Assembly: GCF_028290205.1 (NCBI RefSeq)
Contig: NZ_JAQGKF010000135.1
Span: forward strand, 1 to 45,016
DNA: 45,016 nt
DNA from: Enterovirga sp.
GTDB lineage: Bacteria > Pseudomonadota > Alphaproteobacteria > Rhizobiales > Beijerinckiaceae
Direction of reading: 5' to 3'
The translations under genes and the position numbers were made by a program. Positions 1 through 10,403 of the stretch are shown here, in pieces; positions within the stretch are counted from its first letter, which is position 1; the number at the start of each line of letters is the position of its first letter. The notes under the pieces were generated by a model, which saw nothing but the letters and a program-made list of their open reading frames with translations, had not been told where the DNA came from and made no database searches.

Positions 1-144
1 CGCATCATCGAGGGGAACTCGACCCTGCTGCGGGAATGCGCCAGTGCCGACGACATGTATTACGACGTGCAGGACGTGTCGCAGATCGATCCGGTCTTCA
101 CCAAGATCCACACGCTCATCACCGGAATGCGGATCGCCCGCTGA
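1..144 (+). CDS. C-terminal end of a TadG-like pilus assembly protein (partial)
   Basis: Only the last 47 codons are present; the reading frame is already open at base 1 and ends at TGA 142-144. The visible tail contains a Cys in LLRECAS, a YYDVQD stretch, a Phe-Xaa-Xaa-Ile segment (PVFTKI) and ends in MRIAR. This pattern (cysteine, tyrosine-rich turn, then FxxI and a short basic end) matches what I know of the C-terminus of TadG/Tad-like pilus proteins of alphaproteobacteria, which are membrane-anchored proteins that help assemble Flp pili. The assignment rests on a short tail, so it is tentative. The N-terminal membrane segment and any von Willebrand-like domain lie outside the window. Confidence 0.5.
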   Translation, partial: RIIEGNSTLLRECASADDMYYDVQDVSQIDPVFTKIHTLITGMRIAR

Positions 145-206
145 GCGGGCGGGTGCGGCGCCGGGCCGGCTTGACGGCCCGGGTGGCCCGGCCGACAGGC
201 TCCGCC

Positions 207-767
207 ATGACGCTGGGTCGCCGCAGGGTCGAGGGCGGGCTCGCCTTCGCCGCCTTCACGCTCACCATTCCGCTCGCCAATTGGATGATCGGCCATGTCG
301 GCACGAGCTGCGTGCCGGCCGGGCCCTGCCTGGTCCCGGTCGCCCCCGGCCTGATGGCCCCCTCCGGTGTCATCATGGCGGGCCTCGCTCTTGTGCTGCG
401 CGATCTGGTGCAGCGCCGGCTCGGCTTCTGGCCGAGCGTCGCGGCGGTCGGGCTCGGCGCGGTGGTGTCCTGGGCCGTGGCCCCGCCCGCCATCGTGTTC
501 GCCTCCACGGCCGCCTTCCTGCTGTCCGAACTCGCAGACCTCCTGGTCTACACGCCGCTGCAGCGGCGCCGCTTCGTGCTCGCCGTCATGCTGTCGAGCC
601 TGGTCGGGCTCGTGGTCGATTCGTCGGTCTTCCTGCAGCTCGCCTTCGGCAGTCAGGACTACTTGCCCGGGCAGGTGGTCGGGAAGATGTGGATGGTCCT
701 GCTCGCCATTCCGGCGGTGCTCTGGCTGCGCCGGCGCGACGAGCGCCTGGGCCTGCAGCCGGCCTAA
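207..767 (+). CDS. VUT-family membrane protein (probable queuosine-precursor transporter)
   Basis: A 186-residue, very hydrophobic protein with about five or six membrane segments. Motifs typical of the VUT/YhhQ family are visible: APSGVIMAGLALVLRDLVQ in the first third, FLLSELADLLVYTPL in the middle and SLVGLVVDSSVF near the end. YhhQ of E. coli imports 7-cyano- and 7-aminomethyl-7-deazaguanine for queuosine synthesis; this copy is shorter and belongs to a divergent branch, so the substrate is inferred. The frame is open upstream to base 36, but the ATG at 207 gives a family-sized protein and starts after the stop of the preceding pilus gene. It ends 17 bases before the next gene and is probably co-transcribed with it. 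Confidence 0.75.
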   Translation: MTLGRRRVEGGLAFAAFTLTIPLANWMIGHVGTSCVPAGPCLVPVAPGLMAPSGVIMAGLALVLRDLVQRRLGFWPSVAAVGLGAVVSWAVAPPAIVFASTAAFLLSELADLLVYTPLQRRRFVLAVMLSSLVGLVVDSSVFLQLAFGSQDYLPGQVVGKMWMVLLAIPAVLWLRRRDERLGLQPA

Positions 768-784
768 CCCAGCAGAGGTCCCTG

Positions 785-1333
785 ATGCCGCGCCTTCCCG
801 ATCTTGATCCCGCGACGCTCTCGCCCAGGGGGCGCGAGGTGCACGACCGCATCGCCTCAGGGCCGCGCGGCCTGGTGGAAGGCCCGCTTCGGGTCTGGCT
901 GACCTCGCCCGACCTCGCCGACACGGCTCAGGCGCTCGGGGCATTCTGCCGCTACGGCACCTCGCTGCCGCCCCGCCTGTCCGAACTCGCGATCCTGGTC
1001 ACGGGCGCCCAGTGGCGCTCCGGCTTCGAGTGGCACGTCCACGCCCCGATCGGCATCGAGGCCGGGCTGGATCCGGAGGCCGTGGAGCTGATCCGGACGG
1101 GCGGCTCGCCGCGTTTCGCGAAGAGCGACGAGGCAGCCGTTCACGCCTTCGCGCGGGAGCTTTGGACGCGCCGCCAAGTCTCGGCCGCCACCTACGAGGC
1201 GGCGCAGCGCGAGCTCGGCCCCAAGGGCGTCGTCGAACTCGTCGGCATTCTGGGCTATTACGGGCTGATCTCGATGACCATCAACGCCTTCGAGGTGCCC
1301 GTGCCCCAGGGCGCGCCCGAGCCCTTCGGTTGA
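785..1333 (+). CDS. Carboxymuconolactone decarboxylase-like (AhpD-fold) protein
   Basis: A 182-residue all-helical protein of the CMD/AhpD fold. The family core is visible as LPPRLSELAILVTGAQWRS followed by FEWHVHAPIGIEAGL, then a helical C-terminal half with LVGILGYYGLISMTINAF. The His of the WHVHAP motif is kept, but the Cys-Xaa-Xaa-Cys pair of peroxidase-type AhpD proteins is absent (Ser-Gly-Phe-Glu in its place). It is therefore unlikely to be a thiol peroxidase and is closer to the gamma-carboxymuconolactone decarboxylase type. The true substrate is unknown, and no protocatechuate-pathway genes lie nearby. The ATG at 785 follows an AGAGG ribosome-binding site. Confidence 0.85.
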   Translation: MPRLPDLDPATLSPRGREVHDRIASGPRGLVEGPLRVWLTSPDLADTAQALGAFCRYGTSLPPRLSELAILVTGAQWRSGFEWHVHAPIGIEAGLDPEAVELIRTGGSPRFAKSDEAAVHAFARELWTRRQVSAATYEAAQRELGPKGVVELVGILGYYGLISMTINAFEVPVPQGAPEPFG

Positions 1334-1379
1334 GGCGGCGCATCACGCCGATCGGGCTGAAATCAGGATCCTGCCAGGC

Positions 1380-1456
1380 TGGCAGGAGTGGAGGGACTCG
1401 AACCCCCAACCCCCGGTTTTGGAGACCGGTGCTCTAACCAGTTGAGCTACACTCCT
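1380..1456 (-). tRNA. tRNA-Trp (anticodon CCA)
   Basis: Read on the minus strand, the sequence folds into a full cloverleaf: a seven-base-pair acceptor stem AGGAGTG/CACTCCT, D-stem GCTC/GAGC, anticodon stem CCGGT/ACCGG around the loop CTCCAAA, and T-arm GGGGG-TTCGAGT-CCCTC. The anticodon CCA reads the Trp codon UGG. The discriminator base is G, as expected for bacterial tRNA-Trp, and the 3' CCA is encoded (bases 1380-1382). A good promoter lies just upstream at 1481-1509. In many bacteria this tRNA precedes secE-nusG; here it stands alone, converging on the preceding gene. Confidence 0.98.
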
Positions 1457-1480
1457 GGACGCGACGGGCGCGTGGCCGCC

Positions 1481-1509
1481 GCTATATCCCGCGGAAGTGC
1501 AGGCCGCAA
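1481..1509 (-). promoter_or_regulatory. Predicted sigma-70 promoter of tRNA-Trp
   Basis: On the minus strand a TTGCGG -35 box (1504-1509) and a TATAGC -10 box (1481-1486) are separated by 17 bases. Transcription would start near 1473-1475, about 17 bases before the tRNA. Spacing and location fit a tRNA promoter. Confidence 0.65.
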
Positions 1510-1533
1510 CGCGCCTGAGCCCGGCAAAGCGGT

Positions 1534-1746
1534 TCAGGGCGCTTGCGGCAGGGGATCGTCGCGCTCTTCGCGGTGGACCGGGTCGTTGTCGGAACCGGGC
1601 GCGGCCCGCCCTCCGAAGGTGGCCGAGGTCACGGAGGGGCGTCGCTCTACCTCGCTCTCCGGCACCGCGAGCCCCATCTCGTCGTTGCGTTTCAGGGCCG
1701 CGCGTGCCTTCTCGCTCTCGCTGCGGGGATCTTTCGGGTCGGACAT
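1534..1746 (-). CDS. Small hypothetical protein
   Basis: A 70-residue, highly charged and probably unfolded protein starting MSDPKDPRSESEKARAALKR. It is rich in Glu, Arg, Asp and Pro, and has no signal peptide, membrane segment or recognisable domain. A GAGG ribosome-binding site lies eight bases before the ATG. The gene is divergent from the glycosyltransferase gene (63 bases apart) and upstream of tRNA-Trp. The sequence looks protein-like (regular charged pattern, plausible start signal) and the gene would fill an otherwise empty interval, but I do not recognise a family and cannot exclude a chance frame. Confidence 0.5.
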   Translation of the reverse strand: MSDPKDPRSESEKARAALKRNDEMGLAVPESEVERRPSVTSATFGGRAAPGSDNDPVHREERDDPLPQAP

Positions 1747-1784
1747 GGTGGTGCCTCGGGCGACGCGGGATAATGCCGGAGGGG

Positions 1785-1808
1785 CGCTCGGCGTTCCGGA
1801 GCCGAGCG
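1785..1808 (+). promoter_or_regulatory. Hairpin presenting the ribosome-binding site of the glycosyltransferase gene
   Basis: CGCTCGGC (1785-1792) and GCCGAGCG (1801-1808) form a perfect eight-base-pair stem around the loop GTTCCGGA. The likely Shine-Dalgarno GGAG (1798-1801) sits in the loop and its closing base, and the GTG start follows at 1810. Such a structure could limit or tune translation; no effect is shown by the sequence itself. Confidence 0.4.
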
Positions 1809-1809
1809 G

Positions 1810-3966
1810 GTGGTGAACGGGTCTGCGACGCTGCTCGGCGGCGCGGGCCGGGACCTGCCGCTCCGCCGCGAGCCGGACGGGCTGTCCGTCGATCTGCTGG
1901 GAACCGGGCTCGGCGGACGCTGGGTCGCGATCACGCTGCGGGAGGCGCCCGAGACGGGCCGCACCGCACGGCGGCTGATGTTTCTGGTCGGCTCCGACGG
2001 GCGACGCCTCGGCCCGCCGCTGCTGGAGGAGGCTCTCGGCGCCGGCCGATTCGGCTGGACCGGGCGCCTGCCCGAGGACACCTCCGCGCTGCACCTCGTC
2101 AGCCTGCGCAGCGGCGATCCCGCCCCGGTCCGGATCGAGATCCGCCGGCGCGGGCGCGCGGCCCTGATCGGGCGGGCGCTCGGACGCGACCCGGCCCTGG
2201 CCGCCAGGGCGGTGTATTGGCGGATTCTGGGTAAGCGCATGCGGGGCCGTGGACTGCTCGACCGGGCCGTCCGGCACCCGCGCGAAACCGGCTATGCGGC
2301 CTGGATCCGGCGCAACAGCACGCTTCGGGAGGCCGACCGGCAGCGGATCCGGGCGGAGGTCGCGGGCTGGGCGGCGCCGCCGCTGATCTCCATCCTGATG
2401 CCGGTGCACAATCCGGCGCCGGCGGTTCTGCGGGTCGCCCTCCGATCGGTCTCGGCGCAGCTCTATCCGCATTGGGAGCTGTGCGTCACCGACGACGCCT
2501 CGACCGATCCCGAGGTCTGGCGCGAACTCGAGCGCTTCGCCAGGGGCGAGCCCCGGATGCGGCTCGTGCGCCGCGCCGAGAACGGACATATCGCGCGCGC
2601 CACCAACGACGCGCTCGGCCTCGCGACGGGCCTCTATGCGGCCTTCATGGACCACGACGACGCCCTGCCGGAACAGGCGCTGTATGAGGTCGCCCGCGTG
2701 GTGCGGGAGGATCCGGGCCTCGTCCTGATCTATTCGGACGAGGACAAGCTGGACAGCCGGGGCCGCCGGCACGACCCGCATTTCAAGCCGGGCTTCGACC
2801 GCGAGCGCCTCTACGCCCAGAACTACATCAACCACCTGACCGTGATCAGGACCGACCGGCTGCGGCAGCTGGGAGGGCTGCGGCCGGGCTTCGAGGGGAG
2901 CCAGGACCACGACCTGCTGCTCCGGCTCACGGCCGGCCTGCGGCGGGACGAGATCCGGCACATTCCGGCCGTGCTGTACCACTGGCGCGCGGCCCCGGGC
3001 TCGCGCACCTTCTCGGACCGCTCGGCCTCGGTGGCCGAAGCGGCTCGCCTCAGGGCGCTGGCCGAGGCGGCCGCACCCTGGGGCGGGCGGGCCGAGACCG
3101 GCCATCGCGGCTTCAACCGCCTGGTTCGGCCGCTGCCCGAGGCGCCGCCGCTGGTCTCCTGCATCATCCCGACCCGTGACCGGGCGGAACTGCTCGGGAC
3201 GGTGCTGGAGGGGCTGTTCGGCCACACGGACTACCCGGCCATCGAGGCCGTGGTGGTGGACAACGGCAGTCGCGAGCCCGAGACGGCGCGGCTCTTCGCC
3301 CGCTACGCGGACGACCCGCGCGTTCGCATCCTGCCTGCGCCCGGGCCGTTCAACTTCTCCGACCTGTCCAATCAGGGCGCCGCGGCCGCCTCCGGCTCCG
3401 TGCTCCTGTTCCTCAACAACGACGTCGAGGTGATCGAGCCGGATTGGCTCGCCGAACTCGTCCGGCAGGCGCTGGAGCCTGAGACTGGCGCGGTCGGCGC
3501 GAAGCTCCTCTACCCGGACGGGACGATCCAGCATGCCGGCATCGTGCTTGGCATCGGCGGGGTGGCCGGCCACGCCGATCTCGGCCTCCCGGAGAGCGAC
3601 GGCGGCTATTTCGCCCGGCTGCTCCTGGCCCAGGAGGTCTCGGCCGTGACCGGCGCCTGCCTGGCCATGCGCCGGGAGGTCTTCGCCGAGGTGGGCGGCT
3701 TCGACGCCGAGCACCTCAAGATCGCCTTCAACGACATCGACCTCTGCCTGCGGGTGCGGGAGGCCGGGTACCGCATCGTCTGGACGCCGTTCAGCCGCCT
3801 GATCCACCACGAATCGAAGAGCCGCGGCCCCGAGGACACGCCGGAAAAGATCGCCCGATTCCAGCGCGAGACCGCCGTGATGCAGGAGCGCTGGGGGGCG
3901 CGGCTGCAGGCGGACCCGTATTACAATCCGAACCTCTCGCGCCGGTCGGGCCACTACCGCATCTGA
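1810..3966 (+). CDS. Two-domain family 2 glycosyltransferase
   Basis: A 718-residue protein with two GT-A glycosyltransferase (GT2) domains in tandem. Residues 1-190 form an N-terminal region that I do not recognise. Domain 1 starts at about residue 190 (ISILMPVHN), has the nucleotide-sugar and metal-binding DHDD at 281-284, and contains SDEDKLD and a [11 protein letters not shown] segment. Domain 2 starts near 448 ([10 protein letters not shown]), carries LNNDVE with its acidic residue at 538, and has [11 protein letters not shown], the usual acidic motif before the acceptor site. The protein probably adds sugars to a surface polysaccharide or O-antigen on the cytoplasmic side of the membrane. 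Sugar and acceptor cannot be told. The GTG start at 1810 is preceded by GGAG eight bases upstream. No other polysaccharide genes adjoin it. Confidence 0.85.
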   Translation: MVNGSATLLGGAGRDLPLRREPDGLSVDLLGTGLGGRWVAITLREAPETGRTARRLMFLVGSDGRRLGPPLLEEALGAGRFGWTGRLPEDTSALHLVSLRSGDPAPVRIEIRRRGRAALIGRALGRDPALAARAVYWRILGKRMRGRGLLDRAVRHPRETGYAAWIRRNSTLREADRQRIRAEVAGWAAPPLISILMPVHNPAPAVLRVALRSVSAQLYPHWELCVTDDASTDPEVWRELERFARGEPRMRLVRRAENGHIARATNDALGLATGLYAAFMDHDDALPEQALYEVARVVREDPGLVLIYSDEDKLDSRGRRHDPHFKPGFDRERLYAQNYINHLTVIRTDRLRQLGGLRPGFEGSQDHDLLLRLTAGLRRDEIRHIPAVLYHWRAAPGSRTFSDRSASVAEAARLRALAEAAAPWGGRAETGHRGFNRLVRPLPEAPPLVSCIIPTRDRAELLGTVLEGLFGHTDYPAIEAVVVDNGSREPETARLFARYADDPRVRILPAPGPFNFSDLSNQGAAAASGSVLLFLNNDVEVIEPDWLAELVRQALEPETGAVGAKLLYPDGTIQHAGIVLGIGGVAGHADLGLPESDGGYFARLLLAQEVSAVTGACLAMRREVFAEVGGFDAEHLKIAFNDIDLCLRVREAGYRIVWTPFSRLIHHESKSRGPEDTPEKIARFQRETAVMQERWGARLQADPYYNPNLSRRSGHYRI

Positions 3967-3989
3967 CCCGGCGGAGGCATCGCGCCGCC

Positions 3990-4017
3990 CTTGTGGTGCC
4001 GATTTGCAACACCACAT
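3990..4017 (+). promoter_or_regulatory. Possible heat-shock (RpoH-type) promoter of clpB, with inverted repeat
   Basis: CTTGTG at 3990-3995 and CCACAT at 4012-4017, 16 bases apart, resemble the CTTGAA/CCxxAT pattern of alphaproteobacterial RpoH promoters. A perfect seven-base inverted repeat (TGTGGTG 3992-3998, CACCACA 4010-4016) overlaps both boxes. The position, about 115 bases before clpB, suits a heat-shock gene. The match to consensus is only moderate. Confidence 0.4.
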
Positions 4018-4133
4018 GGATCTGGTCGGCGGCCCTTACGGCGCCGGCGCTCCTGCCGCGAGGCGGAGGGAGCTCGTCGCGGCGGCACCGTGCCCGAGGG
4101 GGGCGGTCGCCGCCGGTGCGAAGGAGAGTGCCA

Positions 4134-6770
<2,637 letters not shown>

Positions 6771-6777
6771 CGGGCGA

Positions 6778-6802
6778 GGGCGGGGACCGGCAGTCCCCGC
6801 CC
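6778..6802 (+). terminator. Hairpin after clpB
   Basis: GGGCGGGGAC (6778-6787) pairs perfectly with GTCCCCGCCC (6793-6802) around the loop CGGCA. The ten-base-pair GC stem begins seven bases after the clpB stop. There is no T-tract, so it may act as an mRNA 3'-end stabiliser or a weak terminator. Confidence 0.55.
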
Positions 6803-6892
6803 AGCCGCTGGGCGCGGGGCTGACCGCGGCGCCGTTCCGGGCTAGGCAGCCGCATGAACCTTTCCCGCACCTGCGGTCGCGTGGCCTGACCG

Positions 6893-8707
6893 ATGGCTGC
6901 TCCTCTCCTCTCCCTCCAGGGGGCCGCGCTGACCTTCGGCGGCACCCCCCTGCTCGAAGCCGCCGACCTGTCCGTCGGGGCGGGCGAGCGGGTCTGCCTG
7001 GTCGGCCGCAACGGCTCGGGCAAGTCGACCCTGCTCCGCATCGCGGCCGGCCTGGTGGAGGCCGATCGCGGCCTGCGCTTCCTCCAGCCCGACGCCACGC
7101 TGCGCTACCTGCCGCAGGAGCCGGACATGAGCGGGCACGAGACCGTGCTCGGCTATGTCGAGGCGGGGCTCGGGCCGGCGGACGAGCCCTACCGGGCCCA
7201 CCACCTGCTGGCGGAGCTCGGTCTCACCGGCGAGGAGCGGCCGGACGACCTCTCCGGCGGGGAGGCGCGCCGTGCCGCGCTCGCCCGCACGCTCGCCCCT
7301 GATCCGGACATCCTGCTCCTGGACGAGCCCACCAACCATCTCGACCTCGCCACCATCGAGTGGCTCGAGGCGGAGCTGAAGAGCCGTCGCTCGGCCCTGG
7401 TCCTGATCAGCCACGACCGGCGTTTTCTGGAAAACCTGTCGCGGGCCACCGTGTGGCTGGATCGCGGCCAGACTCGCCGGCTCGACCGCGGCTTTGGCGC
7501 CTTCGAAGCCTGGCGCGACGCCACCTATGCTGAGGAGGAGGCCGAGCGGCATAAGCTCGACCGCAAGATCGCGGCCGAGGAGCATTGGGTTCGGTACGGC
7601 GTGACGGCCCGGCGCAAGCGCAACGTGCGCCGCATGGAGGCCCTGCGGGACCTGCGCACCGAGCGTCGCACCGCCCGCCGAGCGGACGGCTCAGCCGCCC
7701 TCCAGGCCGCCGAAGGCGGCCGCTCGGGCACGCTGGTGATCGAGGCCAAGGACGTAGGCAAGAGCTTCGGCGACCGGCCCATCGTGAGCGGCTTCTCGCT
7801 GCGCGTGCATCGCGGCGACCGCATCGGCATCGTCGGCCCGAACGGCGCCGGCAAGACCACGCTCCTGAAGCTCCTCACGGGCGAACTTGCACCCGATTCC
7901 GGCACCGTCCGGCTCGGCCAGGCCCTGGAGGTGGCGGCGCTGGACCAGCGCCGGGACAGCCTCGACCCCAATGCGACCCTGGCCGAGGCCCTCACCGGCG
8001 GGAGCGGCGACAGCGTGATGGTCGGCGGCACGCCGCGGCACGTGGTCGGCTATCTCAAGGATTTCCTGTTTTCGCCCGAGCAGATCCGGACCCCGCTCCG
8101 CGTCCTGTCGGGCGGTGAGCGCGGCCGGGTGATGCTGGCCCGGGCCCTGGCCAAGCCCTCCAATCTTCTGGTCCTCGACGAGCCCACGAACGACCTTGAT
8201 CTCGAGACCCTGGACGTCTTGGAGGAGATGCTCGGCGACTACCCGGGCACGATCCTGCTGATCAGCCACGACCGCGACTTCCTGGACCGGGTCGCCACCT
8301 CGGTGATCGCCCCGGAGGGGAGCGGACGCTGGCTCGAATACGCGGGCGGCTACACCGACATGCTGGCCCAGAGGGGCGCGGATCTGGTTCGCGACACCGG
8401 GCTGACCAAGGCCCGGGCCGCCAAGGCGAGCCGGCCCGAGCGCAGCCCGGCGGTGCCGGAGGCGGCGCGGCGGCGGCTGAGCTTCCACCAGCTTCACGCG
8501 CTGAAAACGCTGCCCTCCCGGATCGAGGCGCTCACGGCGGAGATCGCCAAGCTCCAGGCGCGGCTTGCCGACCCCGCCCTGTTCGGGCGCGACCCGGCCG
8601 CGTTTGAGGCGGCCTCCACGACGCTGGCCAAAAAGGCCGCCGAGCTGGAGACGGCGGAGACGGAATGGCTGGACCTCGAGATCCTGCGGGAGGAGATCGA
8701 GGCGTGA
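6893..8707 (+). CDS. ABC-F family ATPase, Uup-like
   Basis: A 604-residue soluble protein with two ABC ATPase domains and no membrane segments, so not a transporter. Domain 1 has Walker A GRNGSGKST at 38-46, signature LSGGEARR and DEPTNHLD; domain 2 has Walker A GPNGAGKTT starting at 315, signature LSGGERGR and DEPTNDLD. Between them is the basic linker (KRNVRRMEALRDLR) that ABC-F proteins insert toward the ribosomal peptidyl-transferase centre. A C-terminal coiled coil (about 530-604, alternating Glu/Ala/Leu) marks the Uup subgroup, linked in E. coli to ribosome function and precise excision of transposons. The exact role here is inferred. The gene stands alone between clpB and apaG. Confidence 0.9.
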   Translation: MAAPLLSLQGAALTFGGTPLLEAADLSVGAGERVCLVGRNGSGKSTLLRIAAGLVEADRGLRFLQPDATLRYLPQEPDMSGHETVLGYVEAGLGPADEPYRAHHLLAELGLTGEERPDDLSGGEARRAALARTLAPDPDILLLDEPTNHLDLATIEWLEAELKSRRSALVLISHDRRFLENLSRATVWLDRGQTRRLDRGFGAFEAWRDATYAEEEAERHKLDRKIAAEEHWVRYGVTARRKRNVRRMEALRDLRTERRTARRADGSAALQAAEGGRSGTLVIEAKDVGKSFGDRPIVSGFSLRVHRGDRIGIVGPNGAGKTTLLKLLTGELAPDSGTVRLGQALEVAALDQRRDSLDPNATLAEALTGGSGDSVMVGGTPRHVVGYLKDFLFSPEQIRTPLRVLSGGERGRVMLARALAKPSNLLVLDEPTNDLDLETLDVLEEMLGDYPGTILLISHDRDFLDRVATSVIAPEGSGRWLEYAGGYTDMLAQRGADLVRDTGLTKARAAKASRPERSPAVPEAARRRLSFHQLHALKTLPSRIEALTAEIAKLQARLADPALFGRDPAAFEAASTTLAKKAAELETAETEWLDLEILREEIEA

Positions 8708-8834
8708 GGGCGCCCGCGCGACCCGTCCGGTGCATGACCGAGCGGGGAGTCACAGCCTTGCGGACGATCGGTCGGGCGTTGATCATGGGGGCCGCGTCGG
8801 CGACGACGGCGCCGCCGGGAAGGGAGCCGCGATC

Positions 8835-9227
8835 ATGTACAAGGCCGTGACGCGGGGCATCCGGGTGACGGTGGAGCCACGCTTCGTCGAGGAGGAATCG
8901 CAGCCCGACAAGGGCAAGTTCTTCTTCGCCTACACGGTCGAGATCACCAACCTGACCACCGACCGGGTCCAGCTCCGCTCCCGGCACTGGCGCATCGTCG
9001 ACGGCCGCGGCGCCGTGCAGGAGGTGCGGGGCGCGGGTGTGGTCGGCAAGCAGCCCGTGCTCGGGCCGGGCGAGAGCTTCACCTATACGAGCGGCTGCCC
9101 GCTGCCGACGCCGGACGGAACCATGGCGGGCGACTACACCATGACGTCGGAAAGCGGCGAGGTGTTTCGGGCCGAGATCCCGGCCTTCTCGCTCGACAGC
9201 CCCTTTGTAAAGCGCGTGGTGCATTGA
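8835..9227 (+). CDS. apaG: ApaG domain protein
   Basis: A 130-residue protein of normal ApaG length (E. coli about 125). The family features are visible: an N-terminal TRGIRVTVEPRFV strand, FAYTVEITNLTTDRVQLRSRHW in the middle, the GPGESFTYTSGCPLPTPDGTM block, and a final F-x-AEIPAFSLDSP. ApaG has an immunoglobulin-like beta-sandwich fold; its role in bacteria is unsettled (tied genetically to diadenosine tetraphosphate and cobalt resistance). The ATG at 8835 is the only start giving the family N-terminus. The stop overlaps the TTG start of argE by four bases (ATTGA-type overlap), so the two are probably translated together. Confidence 0.95.
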   Translation: MYKAVTRGIRVTVEPRFVEEESQPDKGKFFFAYTVEITNLTTDRVQLRSRHWRIVDGRGAVQEVRGAGVVGKQPVLGPGESFTYTSGCPLPTPDGTMAGDYTMTSESGEVFRAEIPAFSLDSPFVKRVVH

Positions 9228-10393
9228 GCGCCGCGACGGGCCGCACGGCGCTCGACCTGCTCGAGCTCCTGGTCGGGTTCGACACGGAGAGCGGCGTCTC
9301 CAACCTCCGCCTGATCGAGGCCGTCGAGAGCTATCTCGGCGAACTCGGCGTGCCGTCGGTCCGCGTGCCGAATGCGGACGGCAGCAAGGCGGCCCTGTTC
9401 GCCACCGTCGGGCCCCGCGACCGCGGCGGGGTCGTCCTGTCGGGCCACACCGATTGCGTGCCGGTGGCCGGGCAGGACTGGACCGGCGATCCGTTCCGGC
9501 TTCGGCTGCGCGAGGGGCGGGCCATCGGCCGCGGCGCCGTCGACATGAAGGGCTTCGACGCGCTGGCGCTCGCGGCGCTGCCCGAGGCCCTGCGGGCCGG
9601 GCTGAAGACCCCGATCCACATCCTCCTGTCCTATGACGAGGAAACCACCTGCCTCGGCGCCAACGGCGTCATCGCCCGCTTTGGCCATGACCTGCCCCGG
9701 CCCGTGGCCGCCATCGTGGGTGAGCCGACCGAGCTGCGCGTGGTCGACGCGCACAAGAGCGTCGCGACCTTCGTGACCCGCGTGCACGGTTTTGCGGCCC
9801 ATTCGGCCAAGCCCCATCTCGGGGCCTCCGCCGTGATGGCGGCCGGCGACCTCGTCGCCGCGCTGAACGGCATCGCGGACGACCTCGAGAGGCGCGGCGA
9901 CCCGTCCGGCCGTTTCGACCCGGCCTTTTCGACCGTCCATGTCGGGATCCTGCAGGGCGGCCGCGCCCGCAACATCCTGGCCGAGGAGTGCTTCATCTCC
10001 TGGGAATTCCGCGCCCTGCCGGATCTCGATCCGGACGAGGTGCCGACCCGCTTCGCGGCGGCCACGGCGGCTGTGCTGCGCGACCGGCTGAACCGCTACG
10101 GCCCGTTCGGCCGCATCGCAACAATGCGCGAGGTGCTGGTGCCTGGGCTGCGGCCCGATCCGGGCTCGCCGGCGGAGCGGCTCGCGCTCGATCTCACCGG
10201 CACGGCCGAGACCACCACGGCGCCCTTCGCCACCGAGGCCGGCCATTTTCAGGCCGCCGGGATCCCGACGGTGGTGTGCGGGCCGGGCTCGATCAACCAG
10301 GCTCACCAGCCCGACGAGTACATCACGCTTGATGCGTTGGCGGCCGGCGAGCGCTTCATGCAGCGCCTGATCGCCCGCTGCGCGGCCGACTAG
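9224..10393 (+). CDS. argE: Acetylornithine deacetylase (M20 family)
   Basis: A 389-residue M20 metallopeptidase-fold enzyme. ArgE removes the acetyl group from N-acetylornithine to give ornithine for arginine synthesis. Visible motifs are SGHTDCVPV (metal ligand His75 and Asp77), GRGAVDMKGF (bridging Asp107), SYDEETTCLGANG (catalytic base and ligand Glu139-Glu140) and the dimerisation-domain GEPTELRVVDAHKS. The GPGSINQAHQPDEY motif near the C-terminus carries the last His ligand and is typical of ArgE rather than DapE. The start is the TTG at 9224, overlapping apaG. It is convergent with hslO, ten bases apart; argF and argD lie just beyond on the other strand, which supports the arginine role. 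Confidence 0.92.
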   Translation: MSAATGRTALDLLELLVGFDTESGVSNLRLIEAVESYLGELGVPSVRVPNADGSKAALFATVGPRDRGGVVLSGHTDCVPVAGQDWTGDPFRLRLREGRAIGRGAVDMKGFDALALAALPEALRAGLKTPIHILLSYDEETTCLGANGVIARFGHDLPRPVAAIVGEPTELRVVDAHKSVATFVTRVHGFAAHSAKPHLGASAVMAAGDLVAALNGIADDLERRGDPSGRFDPAFSTVHVGILQGGRARNILAEECFISWEFRALPDLDPDEVPTRFAAATAAVLRDRLNRYGPFGRIATMREVLVPGLRPDPGSPAERLALDLTGTAETTTAPFATEAGHFQAAGIPTVVCGPGSINQAHQPDEYITLDALAAGERFMQRLIARCAAD

Positions 10394-10403
10394 GCCGGAC
10401 CGC

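Noticed and set aside
1534-4017. Long open frame on the minus strand opposite the glycosyltransferase gene
   Set aside because: It is rich in Arg, Gly, Pro and His with no domain pattern, as expected opposite a GC-rich gene. Only its last 70 codons (1534-1746), which have a start signal and lie outside the glycosyltransferase gene, are kept as a possible gene.
8734-8850. Short frame starting MTERGVTALRTIGRA before apaG
   Set aside because: It runs into the apaG start in another frame, lacks a clear ribosome-binding site and shows no conserved pattern. The 127 bases between the ABC-F gene and apaG are better left as leader.
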